Source: Charina bottae
Lineage: Eukaryota; Chordata; Lepidosauria; Squamata; Charinaidae
DNA: 64,000 nucleotides
Assembly (NCBI GenBank): GCA_023362775.1
Contig: JALMGJ010000019.1
Location: forward strand, 3,869,501 to 3,933,500
Direction of reading: 5' to 3'
Shown here: one piece after another, positions 55,495 to 64,000 of the stretch
Numbering within the stretch: the stretch's first letter is position 1
Layout of the letters: the number at the start of each line of letters is the position of its first letter
Notes under the pieces: model-generated
What the model was told of the DNA's origin: nothing
The model's input: the letters and a program-made list of their open reading frames with translations, nothing else
The model's database searches: none
Translations under genes and position numbers: made by a program

Positions 55495-56288
55495 CGCTTT
55501 GTTACCTACTTACAATTCTACTTCCATGTTCACAATATAATGATTTTGAAATCATCAGCATTTGTTTGGATAGGTGAACTGTTGTTGCATTGAAATCTTC
55601 TGACATTTCAACTTACCTTCCTATGAATATGGCCAGCTTTCTTTTTCTCTGAAACATCTTTTGTAATGTATTTTTTATTTTTTATCTGTCATATGATTGA
55701 TCTATTTTTGTAATTATTGAGAGTTATATCCCATCTGTAAGACATTTCATACCACATTTCCCTTATATTAAAATTTGAATTTTCTTGATATTTTCCATAA
55801 TCCCTCCCATTGTTGTATCGTTATTGTTACTTTAAATTTTTACATCCACATTATCATACAAACTTTGATTTGTTCTGTCTCTGTATCATATTTTAATAAC
55901 AGGTTATGTATGCATCCTAATAGATAATATTGATTCTGTATAAATATTTCAAATTCTGTCATCTTTCTAGAACCACTTCTTCTTTCCCAAGATCACTTTT
56001 TATTCTTCTGGCAATTTGTAAATAGATCAACTATGGTAAATTCTTGCCCTCATCACAGACACTTGCTGTGTCTTTAATCTATTTCTGGAATCTGAATGCA
56101 CCATATCTGCATATGTAATTACACTTTTCTTGCTGCGATTATCTCTGAAATAGAAAGTGTTTAAAGGTGACTAGTGGTGAAATTATTATTGATTTTAAGG
56201 AGTTCCATGTTTTTATCAAACTTTTATATATCCTTTCAGACTTTTGTATTCTCTTGTTTTCTTATATCATAAACACCTATGAAGTCCA
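55495..56288. other. No recognisable feature
   Basis: AT-rich DNA flanking the hAT-type element. Confidence 0.4.
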
Positions 56289-56418
56289 TTGACTAGACCA
56301 AGGGTCGGAAATTGCGGCTCGCGAGCCAGATCTGGCTCTTTGGCCCCTTGGCTCTGGCTCTCTCTCTCTGTCTGCCGCCCGACATCCGGAAAGCCGGTCT
56401 CCGGAAGCAGCAGGCTTG

Positions 56419-56520
56419 GCGCGAACCCTGGGGAAGAAACAGAGACGCTGATTGGTGGAGGCTCAGAAGGAAGGACGCCTCCACCAATCAGCGACTCTGT
56501 TTCTTCCCCAGGGTTCGCGC
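56419..56520. repeat. 44-bp inverted repeat with 14-base loop
   Basis: Arms 56419-56462 and 56477-56520 are reverse complements except for one mismatch (ACGCTGATTGG versus TCGCTGATTGG). It begins and ends GCGCGAACCCTGGGG. It lies about 120 bases inside the left end of the hAT-type element. Confidence 0.95.
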
Positions 56521-57779
56521 TGGGGCCCTCCGAGCAGTCGCTGGCTCCGGGTCGCGGGGATTCCGGCATGGGCACCCGCCGGACATGGGGAGAGGCCGGG
56601 AGCAGATGGATGTGGTGGTAGGCGCAGGAGCAGGACTCCCCACCTCGCCCCTGCGTGGCCGCCCGGCTTTACCTGGCCTCAACGTCCGAACGTGGTGAGG
56701 GAGAAGGGAAGAGGCGAGCCGCCGTCGGCGCAATTGACCCGGGGGCTTCCCGGAGCTTTTTTTAAACTTCTAATTAGGATTCGTGGTGTGATAATATTAA
56801 TTTAATAATCCCGCAGTGGCGCAGGAAGCATTAACCTCAATTACGCTGACAGTACAGCCGACCTGGGCGATCCCCGGCCTTCTGAACCCGTGCCTGCTGC
56901 CTGCCTGCCTGCCTGCCTGCCTACCTGCCGGGAGATGCAGCTGGCAAGGCCAGGCGGAGCAGCGGAATCCGCTCCAGCGACGCCTCCCCTCCGGCCTCCT
57001 AACCCGGCAAAGCAGACGCTAGGCCCATTTCGAATCCTTTTGGAAAGGGACGCTTTGGGGAACGGCCTCAGACTGGAGGTCAGCCCTCGGGGTGGAACTT
57101 GGGTCTTTCCAAGAGGGAAGGGAAGGGGAGAATCGGAATCGAAGGAGACCACTGAACTTGTTAGTCCCGGGACTTCATTTGCTGCCTCGCCTCTGAACGA
57201 GAATGAGAAAGTGTCACGTGGGAACGTGGCTCCCAGGGACAGAACCGAAGCGCAGGGAAAACGTTTTGATGCTTGCCCGCGGGCCTGGACATGCGCCCAC
57301 CCCGGGCTGCCCGGGCATCACCCTGAGCTCCAAAAGTGGCTCGCCCGAAAAAAACCGAGAGGCAGAAGGGGGCGGGGCGGGGCAATGCTGCGTCCCGGCA
57401 CGTGGCTTACGGGGGGAGGGGAGTCGCCCTGCCCCACGAACAGAGAATGAGCGAGGAATCCAAAGCGCAACAGGCGCCGCCCTCAACGGGCTCCCGGTCT
57501 AGCAAAACTTCCCCGGCACGCTTCCAGCCTCGGAATCCTTGCCGGGGGAAGGGATCCCTGGGAAAGTGAAGGCAAGGACCCACTTCGACTGCCTGGGAAG
57601 GCCCTGCCAGAGAAGGGGGCGGTGATGCTCGAGGCTCCCCCTGGAAGGCAAACACGGGGGGAATTGGGTTTCCTGCTGCTTCGCGAGCTCTGCCAACGGG
57701 GACCCAGGAGCGCCCGAGGCACAACGGGGATGTCCTGTTCCGAGCAGCCGCCCCCCGCCCCGACTTGACTTGGATCGGT

Positions 57780-58073
57780 GGGGGTCGTGTGGGTAACGGA
57801 GAGCGGCGCAGGCAAAAGGAGGCGGCGGCAGCGAAGAGGCCACGGGCGCCGGAAGCAGCAGCCGGAGGCTCGTCTGGCCCTGCGGCGCGCCGAGGGTGAA
57901 GAGCCGCCTGCTCTCCTCCTTGGCCGCCTCCGGTCGCTACAGTTGCCCCACCGGAACGGAGCCTTGCTCGGCTCCCCCGGCCACCACAGGACTCGGGTTA
58001 GCGGGGGGAGAGGACGCCGAACGGTGGGGTGGGGGGATTGACGGGCAGCTCGGCCCACGCGCCTCGCCCAGAC
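57780..58073 (+). promoter_or_regulatory. CpG-island-like 5' flank upstream of the exon-like segment
   Basis: Very GC-rich sequence with GCGGCG and GGCGGCGGCAGCG runs and no TATA box, leading directly to the ATG at 58074. It resembles a housekeeping-type promoter and 5' untranslated region. Start site and activity are unknown. Confidence 0.4.
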
Positions 58074-58142
58074 ATGTTGCCAGCAGCAGCAGCAGCTCCT
58101 AAGGTGAACCTGAACGAGAAGGGCAACGTCCCCTCTTTGCAG
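58074..58142 (+). pseudogene. Putative captured first coding exon (23 codons)
   Basis: ATG (with G at -3) is followed by TTGCCAGCAGCAGCAGCAG and a frame encoding a poly-Ala start, then PKVNLNEKGNVPSLQ. It ends exactly at CAG|GTGAGG (58140-58148), a consensus splice donor, in phase 0. This is the look of exon 1 of a host gene. I do not recognise the protein. No second exon or acceptor was found, so within the transposon it is a fragment. It could instead be chance, but codon content and donor together are persuasive. Confidence 0.45.
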
Positions 58143-59064
58143 GTGAGGCTGCTCTGGCTACTCTTCGGTAGAGCGTGGCAGGCGACGGAAGGCCCTGGTG
58201 GGATTGGGGCTCCATTTGGGATGCGGCACATCTTGGCAGAGAACCGGCCACCCATCCCAGCAGTGTGGGGAAAGGCGGGCCACAGAGGGCTGCCGGCTAA
58301 GGTTGTGTCCCAAGCTCCGTGAGCCCCCCGACCCTTCCACGCGATTGGCCCAGCTCCCATCCGCGGGGCTGCTCCGCCTTCGCCCCGAGGTCTCCTGGGA
58401 AGCCCGTCCCGCTGCACTAAGGGGGTTTGGACCCAGTACCCCGGGCGCAGGACTGCACCTCTTCGCCCGACCTGTTGGCAAGGGCCCCGGGAAGCACAGC
58501 CCTCCGCAACGAGCCGCACAGCCCACTTCGCCTCCCCGCCTTGAGAGGCCAGGCAGGTCCCGTTCTCCCCCGACCCTCCCAAAATCCAGATTCGCCCTTC
58601 CACCACCCCAATAAGCCACGTGATTGGCTCCTGCCCACAAACCCCGCCCCTTCCACACGATTGGCCCCTGCCCACAAACCCCACCCCCTTCCACACGATT
58701 GGCCCCTGCCCACAAACCCCACCCCTTGGCTCTCGAGCATTTCAAAATGTGCACGAGCATGTCAAAATGGCTCCCGGCATAAAAAGTTTGCCGACCCCTG
58801 GACTAGACTAGCTTCTAATATTGACATTCTACTGTTAGATGATTTTATCTATCCAACTTGCAGGGTAATATAATTTTAAAATTGGAAAAGCATGTCCACT
58901 TCTATCCTTTGAGTTTAGTATAATGTTAAATTTCACTCTTATTTTTTTTCCTGTCCCATATAATTGCTCCATTTAAATCTGTTGACTGTTCTTTTCCAGT
59001 CTTCGAAAGATTTATCAGGGATAGAAATTGGTGCCATTTGAAATAAAAAAAAAACTATAATATA

Positions 59065-59149
59065 TCCTCCTCCTCCTCCTCCTCCTCCTCCTCCTCCTCC
59101 TCCTCCTCCTCCTCCTCCTCCTCCTCCTCCTCCTCCTCCTCCTCCTCCT
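59065..59149. repeat. (TCC)n microsatellite
   Basis: About 28 trinucleotide units. Confidence 0.97.
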
Positions 59150-59418
59150 GAGGGTTTTTGTTTTGTTTTTCACATTGCTCTGGTATACAAATAATTCATG
59201 AAAACCTTTAATTGTTTTGTTAACTATCTTATTGCATTTTGTGGCTGCATAAAACAACTTGATCACCCCATGTGCAGTCTGCTTTAACACGAGAGCACCA
59301 AATGGAGCTCACTGGACTTCTTTGTTGAGGAAGTTCCTGCAGAGCAGAATTTCTTGGCCATGCAAATTTTCAAGAGGTACTCCATAGTCTACTGGATTTG
59401 GGTGGCCAATACAGTTAA

Positions 59419-59461
59419 ATGAATGAATGAATGAATGAATGAATGAATGAATGAATGAATG
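59419..59461. repeat. (AATG)n microsatellite
   Basis: About ten AATG units. Confidence 0.96.
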
Positions 59462-59464
59462 ACA

Positions 59465-61280
59465 CTTTGCTTTTTGAAGCTTCAACCAAAATGCATTTTA
59501 GAAGTGGATCCATGAAACAAAATGGTGCCCTGCTTGTCTTCGTTGCAGCAGAGCCATGGTGCCTCTCATTCAGTAACAGTGATTTCTGTGTTTGTGCAAT
59601 GCCTGTGCAGTTTCTTCCCAAATCATTAAATTCATTCAGTCTTCTGGAGACTCCTTTTTAATTGCTGTCTACTCACTTCCGGACATTAAAAAAAAAAAAT
59701 CCCTCAAATTGCTGTGCATTTTTTTCCTGTCTTTACTTGTTCCTTATTCCCTTTGACTGTATATTTTGCATCTATATTTTTCTCTATGTTCACATTTTAC
59801 TACTGATCTCTTCCTCGTACTCAGTTTTGCAGTAATCCTATTCCTATATGCATTTTTTTCCTCATTTACAGCCACTTTCATTCCACCACACTCCCTTTTT
59901 CATGTTTCTCCTTAGCATTATTTGACACAGCTTGGTGACATCTCTAACACATTTTGTTTCACTCTGTTCCAAGAGTCTTCCACATCATTATTTCTTATGT
60001 AGCAGTAGTAGTTGTATTTATTATGCACTTGTAACTAAGTGGACTACTGGCATGGAATAAAACCACTGATATAATAACATATTACATCAATATTAAGATG
60101 GTTATATAAAATAAGGAACCTCTAATCTAAAAGATCCATGATATGCAATAGGATTAACCTCTATACTTTCAAAGAAACAAGTAATGTATATTTATTTATT
60201 TTAAAGCAACTCCACAGGGCCAGTACCTAAATCAGCTATTCTTTTAAAGTCTTCCATTCCTTGGGGAGGAGGTAGATCTTGGAATATCCTTGCCCTGGTC
60301 CAAGCTGAATGTCTCTGCCGGAGGTTGCAATGAGATAGCAGAATCAAGTATTCCATTAAAAAAAAGAGATCAAGTTAGGCTATTTCATGAGCTGAATGAG
60401 TTCTTATTTAGATCTTACGGTACAGTACTCATTGTTTTCCTGTTATATATATATAGATGCATGTAGGAAAGGTTGCATTAAGTTTACTCTTTGCTTTACA
60501 GCCCTGTGCTAAAGTGGTGTTTTTTAAAAAAAAATACTCGTACAAGATCAGTTAGAGTGGGTACTTCAGCCTTCTATGTATACCCTTAGGATGTGCATGA
60601 AGAAATAACTTCTCTTTAGAATCTTCTCTGATCTGTAACAATTTGAAGTTTCTTCAGCATCTTTGGGGCAGAATGCTCATTAGTGGCAACTTTGGTCTGC
60701 CTTGGACATTACATCTTCATTTGTAAATATTCTTTTTTAATCAAGCTGCGTTTTCCCATAACCTGAACAGTTCTGTAAATGCATCTCCTTCACTATTGAA
60801 TGTTGGCCTTTTAGATATTTAAAATTTTAAAAGTGTTTACAGTTTATATATTCTTTTAAAATAAAGTTTGATTTTGTTTATGTCAAGTAAGATTTTTCTG
60901 TCTTCCAAGGGGAAAGGAAAGAGCTGGAGCTTCTAGCCACATGGCTTTAAACTATAGAACCACATACCTCTAAGCTTCTCAATCTGAAGGTTGCAATATA
61001 GAAACTATTCAATGCCTACCTTTTTGATATTTTAACCACTATAAAAGCAATATAGGGCATGAGAAATCTATTGCTCTCATGCACCTGGGTTACTGAGAGG
61101 ATGCCAGGTGAGGTGCATCTTGGAAGGTAGATATTGTCCACAGGAATGATTAAGCTGTTAGCCCAAAGCAGGAGGTAGGTTCAGATGACCCAGAGGGCTT
61201 CCTGGAGAGGAAGTCTGAGATCTCCAGCTCTCTACCCTGTTTGCTTAGCTATTCCCTATATAGGTTTTCGCATCAAGAGT
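59465..61280. other. Mostly no recognisable feature
   Basis: AT-rich DNA. At about 60190-60330 a TTTATTTATTTTAAAGCAAC edge followed by GGAATATCCTTGCCCTGGTC weakly resembles a very old L2/CR1-like 3' end on minus. Not strong enough to call separately. Confidence 0.35.
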
Positions 61281-61283
61281 TCT

Positions 61284-61811
61284 GATTCTGTAATGGTATG
61301 TGGGAATGACCTTGGGAGATAGGGGAAGAACCACAGACAGGGCAATGGTCGGAAAAGCAGTAGCAGAAGGAGTGTGGGCATGACCTTGGGAGATAGGGGA
61401 AGAACCACAGACAGGGCAATGGTCGGAAAAGCAGTAGCTGAGTCTGCAGAAGGAGTGTGGGCATGGCAAACATCTCAGGAGGGACCTTCCCTAGTTTCTT
61501 GGGCTATAAAGGTGACAGGGGAGAAATGTACTTTCAGACTTGTAAGATTCTATTAATGTAACCTTACAATAAAGTAGAGCTAGTACTTCTGGGTGTGCTT
61601 CTTCTCGCAAGGCTGACATCAATCTTATAAGTTTCAAGGTGCATTTCTCCCCCTCACCTTATAACCCAAGAAACTAGAGAGGGTCCCTTCTGGGACTTTT
61701 ACCATGCCCACATTCCTTCTGTGGTCTAAGTTGCCACTTATCTGACCATTGCCCTGGCTGTGGCTCTTCCCTCTGTCTTCCAAGGTCATTCCCACATACC
61801 ATTACAGATTC
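61284..61811. mobile_element. Inverted pair of LTR-like arms with 5-bp target duplication
   Basis: GATTC at 61284-61288 and 61807-61811 flanks 61289-61806, which begins TGTAATGG and ends CCATTACA. The plus arm (61289-61618) has TATAAA at 61505-61510, AATAAA at 61568-61573 and ends GCTGACA, as an LTR would. The minus arm (61621-61806) is a reverse copy lacking the last third. The 5-bp duplication is LTR-integration-like, but the inverted arrangement is unusual. Confidence 0.6.
61300..61455 (+). repeat. Tandem duplication of about 75 bp within the plus arm
   Basis: ATGACCTTGGGAGATAGGGG through GGTCGGAAAAGCAGTAGC is present twice in direct succession, the first copy starting near 61307 and the second at about 61380. 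The second continues with TGAGTCTGC before the shared AGAAGGAGTGTGGGCATG. Confidence 0.93.
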
Positions 61812-61814
61812 TGA

Positions 61815-64000
61815 GATCTGTAACAGAGGGACATGTTTCGGAGAGGGAGGGAAAGATTGCTGTTAGCCCTTTGAGGTTATATATTACCACTAGAAAATTA
61901 ATAAAAGGTACAATGTCAAAAAATATAATTCAACTTTCATGCATATATAAAAAAAGTCTTCTGACTCACTCCAATTTATTTCAATGGGAGTGCTTAAAAC
62001 AAATATAAGATGTTTATAAGTCTATCTCAGCATCTCTTAGAGAAGCAGCAAGAACAACTGAAGACTTTAAAATTCAAATTAAAACCACATAAAATTCCTA
62101 AGAATAACGCCCCAGATGTTCTTTTTCAACTCATTATTCTTGGTCTTAAGGGATGACTTAATAATATTCTAATTGAATAAAGAGGCAGATCATTTGCTTT
62201 GCTTAACAGCACATGAACAGCAGGACTATAATTACAAAGTTAGCAAAAACCCTGATACATGTATATGTTCAAAAAAGGAAAACATTTTATGATGAGTTGG
62301 CAATCCTACATACTGAAAGCATTTGTATGTGCATATAACAGTATAATTTATGACCCTTGTGAAATTATTTTAAGGTAAAGGCATGGAAACATAATTTTGC
62401 AGTCTGTGGAATCTTAGACTTCCAAATGATGGAACTTTCTCTTACCCATATGTTCTAATTTCACATCTAAAATGGATCAGTAGGCTATTGTTTTTATTAC
62501 ACACTAGGGACATCTCTGAGCCCTGACACTGTACATTTGCAAGAACCAGTAGCAAATCAGAATATGCCCATTCTAGCCAATGGGTAAGCAGAGATGTCTC
62601 AGACAATTGGTGTGCAGATATTGGTCAATAAAATTAAATTAAAATTAAATTGGAATTAAATTAGACACAGCCATGTCTGCAATAACACTCACTTGCAAAG
62701 GGGTGTTCCTCATGTAGACCCTGGGACTTTAATAGCACTAATGCACAAACCTGTTATGCCTAAAGTTCCCACAAGAGGCATCAAGAACAGTAGTTCTTTG
62801 TTTAGCATATTTAAATAACAGTAGTTCTTTGTTTAGCGTATTTTAACCTGCCAGAAAAAATACAAAAATAACATGAAAAAGCAAACAAACAATGTCCTAT
62901 TATGTAGATACTTGAAAGTAAAGGTAACTCGCACAATGCTTGGAAGAAGAACATATTTGCCTGTCGTCAAAGACACATCAATGTAGGTGTCAGGAAGGCC
63001 TCCCTAGGGTGAGAATTCCACAAGAAGTTTGCCATTTCTAGGACTTTGTCCTAGAAATCTTTCTAGAAGTTTTGTCCTTTCTACATACAAAGGTTTTGCC
63101 ACCATAACTGACTATATAGAGAAGTTTTATTTGAATGTCAAGCACTTGCTGGAATTCTTGTGTTGTAACCTTAACCTTCCAGCTAATAAATATTACTAAT
63201 CAGTCTTTGAATTAACAGTTTCCTGTCCAGATTACTGGGGGAAATGAGACATGTGATCAGTGCCATTTGTCTTTGTACAGATGTCAGAAAGCCTCTGTTA
63301 TTGCAAAGCTTAATTATATTACTGTCTTTAGTAAATCCTTTAGTAACTCCTATTAGAATTCTAAACAAACATAAATTAAATTATGTAGGAGTTTCTGATG
63401 AAATAGATGAGGGATTATTTTATTTTATTTTATTTTGCTCTTCTTTTGCAGATAATGAGGCTGGGGAATCTGAAAAAAATAACTTAAATAGTAGGGCAGT
63501 TCCTTCAAGGAAAGGGATTCCACATATCTCTATATATGTGCCATCTTTTGCCTTCTGAAAAATTAAAAATGATTCAAGGCTTTTCTGTCAAGTAAGATAT
63601 CTGAGGACTTGCAAAAGAAACTTTGTAAAATATTAGTAGGAATGGAGGCATGTCTCAAGAATGTTCCACCAGGAGCTGACTGCAAGTTGCAAATTCTAAT
63701 GGGACTTTTGTGCAAAAAAAAAAATGAAGATGTTGGGTGAAGGCAAAAAATATTGATGAACACATCCTTCTAATGTATTATTTTATCGTTCTGCCAGTGG
63801 ACAAATCTATACAGTCTCCTTGCCCTGGCAGAAATCATTAACCACTTTCCATGGGACATGTCCATATGACATTGGCGATATCAGTATCTGTGGTGTTCCA
63901 ATGCTTCACTAATTGTATGCATTCTGCATGTGTTGGGACTGCACACTGGCTGAGAATTCCTGGAGTTGTGGTTTTAACACATTTGAAGAGCAGCAGGTTG
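61815..64000. other. Mostly no recognisable feature
   Basis: AT-rich DNA with AAATTAAATT-type low complexity near 62632-62668, a 31-bp tandem duplication at 62786-62847 (AACAGTAGTTCTTTGTTTAG) and a (TTTTA)n stretch near 63417-63437. Confidence 0.5.

Larger units (their letters stand above)
56291..58808 (+). mobile_element. 2.5-kb hAT-type transposon carrying GC-rich host-like DNA
   Basis: A perfect 8-bp duplication GACTAGAC (56291-56298, 58801-58808) flanks 56299-58800. The ends are CAAGGGTCGGAAATT and TTTGCCGACCCCTG, imperfect inverted repeats of hAT type. No transposase is encoded. Subterminal repeats near the right end (about 58617-58735) contain GATTGGCCCCTGCCCACAAA three times, a motif shared with the hATs at 41.6 and 46.3 kb. 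The interior is GC- and CpG-rich in strong contrast to both flanks and includes a promoter- and exon-like segment. Confidence 0.85.

Noticed and set aside
56289..58873. Many long overlapping frames on both strands in the GC-rich block
   Set aside because: High GC lowers stop-codon frequency. Only the 23-codon segment ending at a consensus donor looked exon-like; the others show no domain.
59015..59290. 91-codon minus frame with a long poly-Arg run
   Set aside because: Translation of the (TCC)n microsatellite.

Overview
The window is eukaryotic, AT-rich, repeat-dense DNA, and I could not support any intact host protein-coding gene. The repeat content points to a squamate reptile (lizard or snake). 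It includes several copies of a SINE that I recognise as the Sauria SINE, a full-length Bov-B (RTE-clade) LINE, L2/CR1-like LINEs, L1-like 3' ends, Penelope-like elements, hAT DNA transposons, a second tRNA-derived SINE family and many long microsatellites. I cannot name the species. All family names rest on recalled features of these families, not on a database search.

Layout: 0.7-1.5 kb holds a probable solo LTR and a GC-rich repeat with a CR1/L2-like tail. 3.7-4.2 kb is a Sauria SINE split by a GATA microsatellite and a scrap of Bov-B. 5.9-6.3 kb is a complete Sauria SINE. 6.3-8.4 kb is an L2-like LINE interrupted by an L1-like 3' end. 8.95-9.73 kb is a SINE expanded into a 102-bp tandem array. 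11.9-19.7 kb is a full-length Bov-B with its target-site duplication; a 4.5-kb L2-like LINE sits inside it, and a Sauria SINE fragment sits inside that LINE. 20.1-22.6 kb has a LINE tail, an LTR-like segment, a 5S-rRNA-derived scrap and a Penelope terminal fragment. 25-26.2 kb is a microsatellite cluster. 26.8-30.0 kb has the second GC-rich repeat, a SINE fragment and a 2.35-kb Penelope-like element with reverse transcriptase and GIY-YIG domains. 33.6-36.4 kb has an L2-like 3' end, a second Penelope-like element bounded by 130-bp inverted repeats, and a SINE pair. 36.6-40.5 kb has L1-like sequence with nested Bov-B and Sauria SINE insertions. 41.4-46.6 kb has three hAT-type ends or elements. 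47.1 kb is a 0.2-kb hexamer microsatellite. 50-51.8 kb has Bov-B fragments. 53.1 kb is a Sauria SINE. 54.2-55.5 kb is a second SINE expanded into a 99-bp array. 56.3-58.8 kb is a 2.5-kb hAT-type element full of GC-rich, promoter-like sequence. 61.3-61.8 kb is an inverted pair of LTR-like arms. The remaining stretches look like anonymous intergenic or intronic DNA.

How the parts relate: Bov-B is the presumed partner LINE of Sauria SINEs, and the L2-like LINE of SINEs with a matching tail. Every autonomous element here is broken by stops, frameshifts or deletions of catalytic segments. The most unusual object is the hAT-type element at 56.3-58.8 kb. It has a perfect 8-bp target duplication and appears to carry a captured host CpG-island-like promoter, a first coding exon and a consensus splice donor. 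Other notable signals are hammerhead-ribozyme-like cores in the Penelope-like elements, two SINE-derived tandem arrays sharing one junction, and the dated series of nested insertions.
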